In this document: piece by piece, positions 1 through 10,615 of the stretch
Position numbering within the stretch: the first letter of the stretch is position 1
Layout of the letters: each line of letters opens with the position of its first letter
Source: Chrysoporthe austroafricana
Lineage: Eukaryota > Ascomycota > Sordariomycetes > Diaporthales > Cryphonectriaceae
Direction: 5' to 3'
Assembly: GCA_001051155.2 (NCBI GenBank)
Contig: JYIP02000002.1
Location: 1,619,583-1,683,582, forward strand
DNA length: 64,000 nt
The notes under the pieces: generated by a model
The model's database searches: none
The model's input: only the letters and a program-made list of their open reading frames with translations
Told to the model about the DNA's origin: nothing
Made by a program: the position numbers and the translations under genes

Positions 1-1446
1 GATGCGGCCGTTCTTGGTCATGTACACATGGTACTGCTCCCGCAGCTTCAGGGCCTGGGCCTCCGACAGGCCCGTGAAGCTGAACATGCCAATCTGGTCG
101 GTGATGTGGTTCCAGGTGCCGGGGGTGCCGAGCTCCTCCAACTTGGACCGCAGGGCCTTGCGCATAGAGATGATGCGGCCCGACATGGTTTGCAGGTTCT
201 CCTTCCACTCGGCGAACAGCTTCTCGTCATTCAGGACGGTGGAGGCGACGCGGGCGCCGTAGATGGGCGGGTTGCTGATCTCGGAGCGCTGCAGGATGGC
301 GAGCTGCGAGGCGACGCGGGTGACGGTCTCCTGGGCGGAGGGGCCCGTGGGCGCGGTCACGAAGTGGAAGCAGCCGGCACGCTCGCCGTAGAGGCCGAAG
401 TTCTTGGCGAAGGACTGGGCCACTAGCAGCTCGAAGCCCTGGTCGACGAAGTAGCGGATCGCGGCGGCATCGCGGTCGAGGTCGCCCGAGGCGAAGCCCT
501 GGTAGGCGGTGTCGAAGAAGGGGAAGTGCTTCCTGGCGCGGATGACCTCGGCGATCTCGCGCCACTGCGACTCGGTGGGGTCGACGCCGGTGGGGTTGTG
601 GGCGCAGGCGTGCAGCAGGATGATGCTGCCCTCCGGTGCGTCGTGGATGGCCTTCTTCATGCCCTCGAAGTCCAGGCCCTTGGTCTTCTTGTCGAAGTAG
701 GGGTACTGGGCGATGGGCAGGCCGACATTGGTGAAGATCTGGTTGTGGTTGGCCCAGGTGGGGTTGGAGACGTAGACGGTGCGGTTGCCCTTGTAGAACT
801 TGGCGAGGAAGAGGGCGCCGAGGTGGCAGGCGCCGGTGCCGGAGATGGTCTGGACGGAGGTCACGCGCTTCTCGGCGAGGGCGGCGGAGGACTTGCCCAG
901 GACGAGCTCGGAGGCCCTGCTGGTGAGGGAGGCCAGACCTGCGATGGGGAGGTACTCGTGGTTGAGGTTGGGGTCATTGCGGATGATCTCGTCGGCCTGG
1001 GGTTGCTGGTGTCAGCAGGTGGCGTGATGTTTGGTGGGCACTCTGGGGATGTTCTGGGGAAGGGCGGGGTGGTGGTGAGGGGCCCCAGACGACAGCGCGA
1101 CGCGATTGACTCGGTGCTGCAGGTGTGTGCATGGAGGCACGGGCATGTCCCCAGAGCTGCAGGAGGACAGGATGCACAGCTCACCTTCTTCACCACGGGC
1201 AGAATCCACGGCTTTGCATTGTCGTCGCGGTAGGCTCCAATTCCCTAGAGGGCACGAGGGCGCTGGTCAGCTTCACCTAGGGCTCACGACGTCATGAGGG
1301 CAGCGCCCAAGGGGATGCCCCACCAGGTCGATCTTATCAGGGCTCTCGTCGGCCCTGTACTGCCTCGCCAGGCCGAAGAGTGGATCCTCTGGGGCCTGGG
1401 GGACGGCGTCGGCTGGGAAGCTGGTGGTGAGGACGGGGGCGGCCAT
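1..1446 (-). CDS. Aspartate aminotransferase, 3'-truncated by the window edge
   Basis: PLP-dependent transamination between aspartate/2-oxoglutarate and oxaloacetate/glutamate. Exons (minus): 1324-1446, 1185-1244, <1-996; introns of 79 and 188 nt, all junctions in phase 0. About 393 residues are visible; by family length some 30 C-terminal residues lie outside the window. Seen: DKIDLGIGAYRDD across the first junction, the cofactor loop ISGTGACHLG, HNPTGVDPT, FDTAYQGFASGD, and SFAKNFGLYGER with the Schiff-base lysine. The start MAAPVLTTSF resembles cytosolic enzymes, but an in-frame ATG at 1569 would add 41 residues rich in Ser, Pro and Arg. The C-terminus, where a peroxisomal signal might sit, is not visible, so the compartment is undecided. 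Confidence 0.93.
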
Positions 1447-2611
1447 CTGGTTGGCGATGCTGCGTATCCTGTTGGTGGGTGTGGAGGGAGAAGAGCGGGT
1501 GTTGTAGAGGGACGACGCAGGACGAGGTTGAGGGTGAGGTTGGGAGACGTTTGAGTCGGAGGCGGGCATAATATCGTTCGATTCGAGCTGCCCTAGAAAA
1601 AGAAGCAGCTGTTTTTGCGGGGAGGGGTGCCTTGGGGGAGGGTCAGAGAGGCCCGGGGTACGCAGTGCATGCCTGGGCAGCGCCGGCAGACGGGGTCCTG
1701 GGGCCTCGGATCCTGCTGCAGGGGCCGGGCCGGGCCAATGGAGCGCGATGTTCCAAGCTTTCGTCGTCTTCTCCAGTGAGGGGTGCTGGATTTGTATTAC
1801 ACAATCGTAATGCTGCAGCCGCCCGCGCGCGAGACGGGGGAGAGGGGGTTGGGAATGTGGATGGCGCAGAGGCTCCTGAGACAGGCCAAGCTCGCTCCGC
1901 AGCTCGCTCCGGTCTGGGCGGCCGTGTGCCAGCAAGCCAGGAAGCCCGGGTGTACGTACTGCTCGAGGCTGTGAGGCGTGGAGGCGTGGCTGTGATGTGA
2001 CGATAAGCCGGGACAGTGCGTCCAGCCGCTGCTCCGGGTGGATTCAGGGGCGCGATGCAGCCGCCAGGCACGGGGCGGGCTCAGCTGCCGGATGAGGTGA
2101 ACTGTAGTCGAGGGGTCCGCAGGAAAAGCAGAGGGCTCGATGACGATTTCGGAGGAGAAGGCGAAGAAGAAGGAGGAGGAGCACGAGGAGCACGAGGAGC
2201 AGGACTTATCACCACGGCTGGGCCCTCTGGGAGGCAGTTAAAGAGCATGTGATTATGGCCTCCATCTCGACGGCGAGCGAAGCTGGCGAATGGCTGGGGC
2301 CCCGTCCCGCTGGCTCGGCCTGCCGGGGATCACGGTTCGAGTTCCCGAGCACGCCGAGGCAATGAACCCCGTGGGCTGCCCACCAGCACGTCATATGAGC
2401 AAATTGCGGCTGCTGGATGCAGTCCCCCTCTACCTCCCCGAAGTGTTGCCCACGGGCCTGCACTTTTCTCTTCGGGAAGCTGAGCACTTCTGGAGTGCTG
2501 TTGACGTGATGATCTTTTTTTTTTGTGCTACGCCGGTCGCCACTACAGCCCGCCCGCCCGGCCGGTCGGAGGACTCTGCCTGCTGGCTGGGCATCCCAAC
2601 GCGACCCTCTG
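1447..2611. other. Intergenic, upstream of aspartate aminotransferase
   Basis: Holds the 5' region of the aminotransferase and the 3' flank of the syntaxin gene. Open frames here are arginine/proline-rich and show no family motif. There is a T-run around 2515-2525 and a GA-rich patch (gaagaagaaggaggagga) near 2160-2200. No gene seen. Confidence 0.6.
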
Positions 2612-3697
2612 TCATATGACGAGATCCCACACGATCAGGAACGTGCACAGCGCGCTGGCTGCGTAGAAGGTCAGCCGTGCCTGGCTGAACTTCCTCTCCG
2701 TCGCCTTCTTCAACTGTTTGTTGCCACCCCCGACGTTCTCCTCCGTCCTCTCCGAGTCCGCCACCAGCTGGTCGATGTGCGCCGACTGCGCCGTGAGGTT
2801 CTCCACGAGCATCTGCTGCAGCTCCGCGATATCGACGAGCGACCGCTCGACCGTCTTGACCTTCTCCGTAGCGCTGTTGTAATGCTTCAGCATGTCCTGG
2901 TTGTCTCGCTCGAACATCTGCCTCTGCTCGTCCGTAAGATCCAGGTCCGTAGCCTGCCGCCGCCTAGCCTCCTCCTCGTCCAGCGGCACGGAGGAGCTCG
3001 TAGCCCCCGCGCCCGGCCCCGCCTCTTCAAACCCAAACTCCCTTGCCAGGCTGCGCGGCAGCCCCTGCCCGCCCCGGGCCTTGGCCAGCACGCTCCGGTT
3101 CTTCTCCATCTCCCTCGCCAGCCGCGTCTCCATCATCGTGCGCTGCAGCGCCGCCGCCGCCTGCAGCTTCTGCTGCAGGTACACGATGACGCCCCCGCGG
3201 TGCTCGACGATCTGCCTCTCCTGCTCGACGGCCGCCGCGTGCTCCGGGCTCCTGGCGCCCGCCGCGCTGCCGTCGAGCCCGGACCCGCCCGCCGCCCACC
3301 CCGTCAGGGCCCGCAGGCCCCGTGCGTACTTCTGTCGGATCGCGCCCGCCGCCGCCTCCTGCCTCCTGATCTCCTCCTGCGTGAGCACGTTGATCCGCGC
3401 GCTGAGCGCCCGCAGCATGTCCTTCGCGTCGCGGTCGATGACGTTGCGGTCTGCGTCGGTCAGGTACGCCGGCTGCTGCGCGTCCGCGCTCCGCCGCAGG
3501 TGTGTCTTGCGCGGTGCGGCGGTCGAGAGGTAGGCCTGCCGGATGGAGGAGAGCTCGTGGTGCAGGGTGGCGATCTCGCGGTTGATGGAGGAGGCGGTCT
3601 TGAGGAAGCCGTCGATCTGGTCGAGGGTGAGGGTGGACCGGGTCGGGGGGGCCTGCCGGGCCCTGAGGAGCTCGTTAAAGGAGGGCGTGAGCTCCAT
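2612..3697 (-). CDS. UFE1: Syntaxin-18/Ufe1-type Qa-SNARE
   Basis: ER t-SNARE that accepts Golgi-derived COPI vesicles. Single exon, 361 residues, usual length for fungal members. The N-terminus (MELTPSFNELL) matches the conserved syntaxin-18 start and a helical N-terminal domain follows. The SNARE motif covers about residues 270-330, with the expected zero-layer glutamine in TAQSAHID near residue 304. A C-terminal anchor (TFYAASALCTFLIVWDLV) ends two residues from the C-terminus, as in tail-anchored proteins. No intron is needed. The long antisense frame across it is a shadow. The call rests on N-terminus, SNARE motif and anchor together. Confidence 0.88.
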   Translation of the reverse strand: MELTPSFNELLRARQAPPTRSTLTLDQIDGFLKTASSINREIATLHHELSSIRQAYLSTAAPRKTHLRRSADAQQPAYLTDADRNVIDRDAKDMLRALSARINVLTQEEIRRQEAAAGAIRQKYARGLRALTGWAAGGSGLDGSAAGARSPEHAAAVEQERQIVEHRGGVIVYLQQKLQAAAALQRTMMETRLAREMEKNRSVLAKARGGQGLPRSLAREFGFEEAGPGAGATSSSVPLDEEEARRRQATDLDLTDEQRQMFERDNQDMLKHYNSATEKVKTVERSLVDIAELQQMLVENLTAQSAHIDQLVADSERTEENVGGGNKQLKKATERKFSQARLTFYAASALCTFLIVWDLVI

Positions 3698-5494
3698 TTT
3701 CGATGGGGCCCTAGGAAGTGAGAGAAATGTGCAGGGCGGCGTGCCTGCAAGCTGGGATGCTGATGATCGTGACAGCTTGCGGCTGAGATCGAGCTCGCTC
3801 TGAACCGCTGCTGGAGAGCTCTAGCGACGTGGCTGTTGCTGGGTGTAGGTGTGGCTTGACCCGCCGCTGGGCGCTGTCTCAAGCCACGGGCCTTCAGGGC
3901 AGGCAGGCTACCCCCTCCGTCTGCTCCCCACCGGCTGAAGGAACACCCTCGCCCCCACAACCCCAACCCCACTTGCTGAACGGGCAGCCCGGATCCTTGT
4001 CTTTCTAGAGTCGGACAACTTCCATGCTGCTGGCTGCTGGATTCATGGGTCTCACGACCTCGACAACCTCGACGACCTTTAGTTGACTCCACCATGGCAA
4101 TGCGCTTGTTATTGCGTGACCACCAGGATCTCGAGGCACCTTGAAAGCCTCAGGGCCTAGCTCTCATGGCCAGTCTCGGCTAGGTGCTCGGCTACCAGTG
4201 GATGGCCATCCCTCGAGAGCACCCAGGTTGGCAGCTATCAACCTAGAGGATGCGGATATCTACGATGGATGAGGTATCTTGCTGAGTTCGAGATCATCTC
4301 GTTACCTCGATACGTCGCCTGTCACCTCTCACAGGACTCACGATCACCCTCCCGGACGGGCATACAGTCCTACGGCGTGGCCGGTTCTGCCCAACACCAC
4401 TGGCAACACATGCCCGTCCTGGGACACGACCAGGCTGCATTAAGCAGAGCTTTGAGACAGTCTGCCCTCGCGACTGTTGCTGTCGATGGCGTACGCAATG
4501 CAAGCGCTGACTGGCTTCGCGAGCTCAGGCCCGAGCCTTCGCCAATGGCCACCCTGAGGCGCCGTGTGCTTGTCTGTTGCTGGACATGCACCTTCCATAA
4601 GAGGGGATCGCGCGCGTTGGGACTGTGGCGGAAGATCAACACACTGCACCGTCAAACTACGACCGAGTAGATGGGTGGGCACATTGGTGGCACGGCACAC
4701 CCCAAGCGGGATTCCGGCACCCGTCTGCCTTGGACCTAGGAACTCCTTTCTGCACGCCCTGCGCTGTCCGTGATCGCCTCCGTCCGACTGCGGGGCCGAT
4801 ACCGGGCCACCCTCCTCGACCGCAGCCTCGGCCACCAGACCGTTGAACGGCTGGCCAGACAGCTTTCCGACTTGGTTCTGCCTGTCTGTGGGCTGGTCTC
4901 TCCGGCCGAGCCGCAGATCTGGTCTCACTCTTGCACAAATCGCCGTCACCACTTGGACCTGTGCGAGTCTCATCCGGGCTACCAATCCCGCCCCTCAGCC
5001 AGACTATATGCCGAGGACACGGTGCCCCAGACCCTCGCCAAAGCCTCGCGTTTTGCAGGTATAGTCTGAACGCGAGCTGAACAATGGAACGCCCTGGAGG
5101 GAGGGCCTCGATCTGTACTCCGCGCGCAGGGTCCCAACCTGATAAGCGGACCGGACGTTGACCGTTGACAGGGAGGCTAGCGGGAATAAGGCCCCTTCAC
5201 GGTCCACCTTTCCTGCCGTGATCCCCAATCCGCTGTATTGTTATTACCACAGTGACAGTCTCTTCGCCTCCAGATTTTCCCCGGAAATTCTCCTGTTCTT
5301 GCTGTCATTCTCTGTCCCTCACCCGTAGCCCCTTTGAACATTCGCGGCCCATCTAGGACTTGAAGGGGGCCGGGACCCCGTCGGATTTCCGTACCCTTCC
5401 TCTTACTGATCGAATAAGTCATTCGGTTGCAGGGCTTCTTCCTTGACCTCTTTTCCCATGAGCGGCGAAATTTCCATCCTACCCTCTTCTCTCG
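3698..5494. promoter_or_regulatory. Divergent intergenic region, syntaxin / MFS transporter
   Basis: About 1.8 kb between the starts of two divergently transcribed genes. CT-rich stretches near 5240-5490 precede the MFS start, as is common in fungal 5' regions. No coding motif was recognised on either strand. Confidence 0.5.
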
Positions 5495-7472
5495 ATGTCA
5501 ACCGGCAGAATAGCCGTCGTCCAGCCCCTAGTCACCACAGACATGGAGTTCCATGACCCCGAGAAAGATTCCTCGAACCTCTCACCCACGTCTCCCGAGG
5601 GGGTCGTCGATGTTGCCTCATCCGTAGCGGGTCAGGATCCGGCAGTGAGACATAGCATCAACGCCCGTCCGCCTACAGACGTCCACTCTTCGGACGATGG
5701 GCCCACCGACAACACCAGTGACCGAGCCGAATCGGAAACCCCAGACACGGAGCCGGATCCGGAGGCATTAACCCGGGTATCTACTGGGCCTGCCTACTCC
5801 ACGTTCTCTACCGGCATGAAAAGATGGATCATTGCTGTGGTCACCTTGACGTCCTTCATATCACCAATGACGGCTGTGAGCGAAATTTGCAACAAGGGCT
5901 ATCCTCTAGCCTCCTGAGAGTAGTTCTAATGGTTCCTACAGAATATTTACTTTCCTGCTCTGAACCCAATAGCCGAAGATTTACACGTTGATGTTAGTCT
6001 CATCAACCTGACTTTGACAACCTACATGATCTTTCAGGGAATTGCACCGACAATATTTGGTGATTTTGGTGATATGGCTGGTAGGCGGCCGGCATTCATT
6101 CTTGCTGTACTGATCTTCATTATCGGTACGTCGAACCCCAAGCCTTTCCCCGTCTCGACCCGAGTGTCCTAATCGTTTCTCAACAGCAAACGTCGGCCTA
6201 GCACTTCAAGATAACTATGCCGCCCTGATGGTCCTCCGGATGGTCCAGAGCGGTGGCAGCAGCGGGACCCTCGCTCTTGGGTACGCCGTCGTCGCGGACA
6301 TCGCGACCAGCGCCGAGCGCGGCAAGTACATGGGCGTCGTGGGCGCGGGCATCAATGTCGGGCCGGCGCTGTCACCCGTGATCGGCGGCGTCCTGGCCGA
6401 GTACCTGGGCTGGCGCGCCATCTTCTGGTTCTGCTTCATCTTCGCCAGCTCCGTCCTCATCCCTTACGCGCTCACCGTCCCTGAGACCTGCCGCGCCATT
6501 GTCGGCAACGGCTCGATCCCGCCGCAGGGCTGGCACATGACGCTCATCGACCTCGTGCACACGCGGCGACGACGCCGAGACCAGCTCACGCGGCAGCGCA
6601 GCGCCCAGAGCAGCATCAGCACTCACTACCGGCAGCAGGAGGCGATGCCGCAGCGGCCCAAACTGCGCTTTCCCAACCCCCTGCGCGCGCTGGCGGTGGC
6701 GCTGGACAAGGGTGTCGGCCTGATCATCCTGTACAATTCCCTCCTGTACCTCGTCTTCATCATCACCGTATCGACGCTCTCCACCCAGTTCAAGGCCATC
6801 TACGGCTACAACGACCTGCAGATCGGCCTGTGCTACCTCCCGTACGGCGCGGGCTGCTTCGGCGCAGCCATCGGCCAGGGGTACCTGCTGGACTGGAACT
6901 ACCGCCGTGTCGCGCACAGCATCGGCTTCACCGTGGACAGGAAGCGCGGCGACGACTTGTCCAAGTTCCCGATCGAGAGGGCGCGCATCGTGCCGATGTG
7001 CTTCTTCGTGAGCGTCGGTCTGGTCGCCATGGTCCTCTACGGCTGGGTTCTGGAGCTGCGGCCCTCGGTCGCCGCCCCGCTGTGCCTCCAGTTCTGCATC
7101 GGCCTGTGCATCACGGGGTCCTTCGGCATCCTGAATACGCTCATCGTGGACCTCAGCCCGGAGGCCCCGGCCACGGCCGTGGCCGCAAACAACTTCGTCC
7201 GTTGCGAGCTGGGCGCCGCGGTCACGGCCGTCATGGAGCTGATGATCGCCGCCATGGGCACGGGCTGGTGCTTCACCTTCTTCGCACTGCTGCCGCTGCT
7301 CTGCGCGCCCATCCTGTGGGTGGAGACGAGGTGCGGGATCCGGTGGCGGGAGGAGAAGCGGGCGCGCAGGGAGCTGCGGAAGGCCAAGAAGGAGAGGAGG
7401 AAGGAGGAGAAGGAGCGGCGGGAGGTTGAGAGGGCGGGCGCAGGAAGAAGAGCACCAGGAGCAGAAGCTTGA
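5495..7472 (+). CDS. MFS transporter, DHA1 (drug:H+ antiporter) type
   Basis: Probable plasma-membrane exporter of small molecules or drugs; substrate not readable. Exons 5495-5875, 5942-6125 and 6187-7472 give 616 residues, with introns of 66 and 61 nt. An acidic, disordered N-terminus (about 1-108) precedes TM1 (WIIAVVTLTSFISPMTA). The motif A loop GDFGDMAGRRP is split off by the first two introns; without splicing the protein appears to start in the middle of the first half. A basic cytoplasmic loop (RRRRRDQLTRQR) separates the two six-helix halves, and the C-terminus is a charged Arg/Lys/Glu helix. The architecture resembles the fungal QDR/AQR1/DTR1 branch of DHA1; the exact subfamily is inference. 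Confidence 0.87.
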
Positions 7473-8262
7473 CCAGTAAGGGCTGCTTGGCTGGCTGGTC
7501 TAACTATGAGAGGGAACTGGAGTTCGTCTTTTGGATACATGCCGGGCTCTTCTTGGGCGTTTTCGTTTCCTGGTTTATTATTTGACGACTCTGCATCTGC
7601 AATGCTTGACACAGCTGCATAGGGCATATGTATGGGTTTCAGGGCATGGCATACGGGAGGGCATTCACAGGGCGAAACTAGATTGATACCTCTCGAGTAT
7701 ATTTTGGCATCTCGATGCATCTAGAAATACGTACAGACGCGGAGATAACCGTCTCTCCGATATGTGCTCCCCGTGTCGTGAACAGATGTTTTGTTGCACA
7801 CATCGCAAGCTGCTTGTTGCTGATGCTGCTTTCATGTGCACGCGAACCTTGTTGGACGAGGCTGGGGAGCCTGTCATTGCTGAGATGACTTCGACTGTCT
7901 GCCTGGGTCTCCGCTGCAAACGCCTGTTTCGACAAAGCACACGCCTGCAAGGAGGTCAGGGAGTCGGCAGCTCTCCCCAGTAAGAAACACTTGACATTTT
8001 ATGCAATTGAAGCTTGATCACCTCTGACCATATTTGAAAATGAAGATGGCCCGTCCATCTCCGTGACTTACGCATTACAACGTTTATACTATAGTTGGAA
8101 CGCCGTATATCCTCACGAGGCCAAACACAATGCAACCGAGAATGGCTAATCCAGACCAACGCCGTCGCTAGAAATGTAAGCAGAGAAGATCTGCGCCGAA
8201 TAAAAAGCAAATGTCCAGGGCGCAAAGTAGGGTGGAGATTGATCAAGCCGGGATGGGCTCGA
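7473..8262. other. Convergent intergenic region
   Basis: 3' flanks of the MFS transporter (plus) and the zinc-knuckle gene (minus). Less GC-rich than the genes. No coding signal or clear repeat seen. Confidence 0.5.
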
Positions 8263-10615
8263 TTACCAGCGTCGGCTGCAAGAGCGTGAGTAAAGCGACC
8301 CTATGTACGCCATAAAATGGGTAGGAGCTGTCCTTACCTGAAGGCATCGTTGACCTTTATCCTTTTCTTGATCGCTGGTTTTTGTGGCAGGACCTTCTTA
8401 GGCCGTTCCAAGCCCAGGAGCTCATATTCTAGATCCGACATGACCGACTCGTCGTCGCTCTCAGCGGTAGGTGGGGTCCGCGAACGTGAGTGTGATCGAG
8501 ATCTCGCAACATGCGGCGATCGAGGCGGATCCCGTCCTCGTTCGCGGTCATGATCTCTGTCCCACTCCCGTTCACGGCTTGTATCACGGTCATGCGCCTG
8601 AATTGGCGGCGGCGATAGATGACTGCCATTCCTTTCTTCTCGGTATTGTCTCAGCTTTTCCACTGAAAGAGTACTATGATAACCAGAGTCGTGGCGTGGT
8701 GTCGAGCTCTGAGCCCTTGCGCGATCGCCGCCCTGTAGATGGTAGCTGCCGGGAGAGTGAGAATACTCTTCTCTGGAGTATGGCCTATGAGGAGAGTCGA
8801 CGCGAGAGTCTCCAGGCTGTGGTGCCCATGAGTCTCTTTCGAAGTCCACGGCCCGAGGCGGTGGTCGGGGAGGAAGTTTTGACGAAGGACTGCGATCCCG
8901 TCCCTCTGACTGTCTTGATCTCTTGACATCTCGTCTGTAGTCGCCAGCATCAACATAGCTCCGTTTATTGCTTATCGGCTTCAAGGTCGAATCGCTTTCC
9001 CTGTGTGTGATGGGATCACGATGGTCGTTGCGAGGCTTTATCGCGTCATTAAGAGCCTCATCGGAGGGCTCAGGGACGATATCCCTATCCTTGGACCATT
9101 TCGCTCTGGTTTTCCGAGAGCAATGGTACGTGAAATACTCGTGATGTGATCCGGGGAATTGGACGGCCACCATACCACGCCGATATCTGAACACCGGATC
9201 GCGCTTGAGGTCGGTCCAATACTTAGTATCTCGCACAGAGGCAAGGAATGCATCGGGATAATTCGGATCGTAAAATGCAGTTTTGATGCATTTAGCGTTG
9301 TAGGCTGGTGGTATTGTCGGGTCATCATTCCACTCAGCGGCAAGTGGTCTTCCTACCGGGTCGGCGGGCTTGCTTTCCAACTCCACGAATGCCTTTTCCA
9401 AATCCCAGAGGAAGTCTTGGTCGGCTTGATCATCCTTGTCATCGACCACATCCTTCGTCACCGAGGAAGTCTCTGCCTTCGATTCCTCCCTCGCGTCATC
9501 GTCAGCTACGACGCCGGACGGCGGACTCCGTTGACGCGAGGCTGATGAGGGGCGTTGAGCGGATCTCTCACGGCGCTGTCCTCTTCCACGTTGGTGGTTG
9601 TCATTATCGCGCCGGTGATGCCTGTTCTTTGAGCCTTTGTCTCGCTCATTGCGTCGATCTCGGCGGTCCCTCTGCCGGTTATTTCCATGACTGCCGGAAT
9701 CTTGCGACCAACTAGAAGTGTGCGGCGGAGGGTACGGATTTGTATACGGGGCGGGAGGGGCATAGCCTGGTACATGAGGAGGCGGGGCATATGTGCCTGG
9801 TGGTGGAGGAGGGGGTACAGGAGGCAAAGAGGCCCCATAGCCAGGTGCGTAACTAGGTGGTGGTGGTGCTGGAGGCGGTGGACCTTGATACCCAGGTGGA
9901 GGCGCACCAGGATATGCTGGCTGAGGCGGCTGATAGGGAGGAGGATAGGTGCCTGTCGTATACGGCCGAGCAGGTGGGTACGGCCCACCAGGAAAGGATG
10001 AGGATGGAGGAGGGGGAGGAGGAGGAGGCGGGTAAGGGGTTTGCCCATACTGGCCGTAGACCGGACCAGATGTGCTGGGAGGAGGCGGAGGTGGTCCGTA
10101 GCCTGCGTTCGCTGGAGGATAGGAAGGAGGATATGGCGGCTGCGTTTGACCTGGAGGCGGATAAGGCAGCGGAGGATGCTGGCCGTATGGATTCGGAGGG
10201 GGAACCGTAGCCGGAGGGGGATATGACCCAACTGACCCCCAAGCAGATGTTGGAGGAGGGATCTGAGACGGCGGCGGTCCGTATCTCGTTACGACCAGGC
10301 CGCTCTTGGGCTTCGAATTCTCCGAGCCATGGCCTCCGCTGCCCTGTATACTTCTTTCTGCCTGTCGTTGGCGGAAGAGCCCAGCGCCGCTGAGAGGCAC
10401 GTTAGCCACCAGATGATGTACAGGGTACAGAGCGGGCGAAGAATGAGCCTAATCCACTGGCGCCTTATGCTGACGGTGGTGGGATTAGGCTAGACATACT
10501 ATGGTTCTTTTCGCACCGGCTCGGGACATGCGTAAGCAAAGTGGTGCTGGCTGCCACAGTTGAAACAGCCTCCATCGTTTCTCGGGGCGTCAAGGCCTGG
10601 CGCACGGTCTGTCAT
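8263..10615 (-). CDS. CCHC zinc-knuckle, proline-rich, RS-like protein (function unknown)
   Basis: Three exons: 10500-10615, 8338-10389 and 8263-8275, giving 726 residues. Exon 1 begins ATG and encodes a perfect CX2CX4HX4C zinc knuckle (Cys17, Cys20, His25, Cys30). The 110-nt intron starts gtatgt and ends with branch point gctaac followed by ctctcag. The third exon encodes only the last residues (S)RRW before TAA, after a 62-nt intron beginning gtaagg. Between lie a Pro/Gly/Tyr-rich region (about 75-260), a basic Arg/Asp/His segment, a compact conserved-looking block (about 365-462, FLWDLEKAFVELE to SHHEYFTYH) and an Arg/Ser/Glu/Asp-rich C-terminus with RSRSHSRSR. The composition suggests an RNA-associated nuclear protein; that is inference, and no named family was recognised. 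Confidence 0.78.

Noticed and set aside
2325..2350. ggttcgagttcc resembling a tRNA B-box
   Set aside because: No matching A-box or acceptor/T-stem pairing could be found around it.
2525..3721. 398-codon open frame antisense to the syntaxin gene
   Set aside because: Arg/Leu/Pro-rich mirror of a GC-rich coding strand; the minus-strand SNARE explains the region.
10401..10409. GTG at 10409 as the start of the zinc-knuckle gene
   Set aside because: Not an ATG; it lies in the branch-point/acceptor part of an intron (ggctaacgtgcctctcag), and an upstream exon supplies the ATG and a zinc knuckle.
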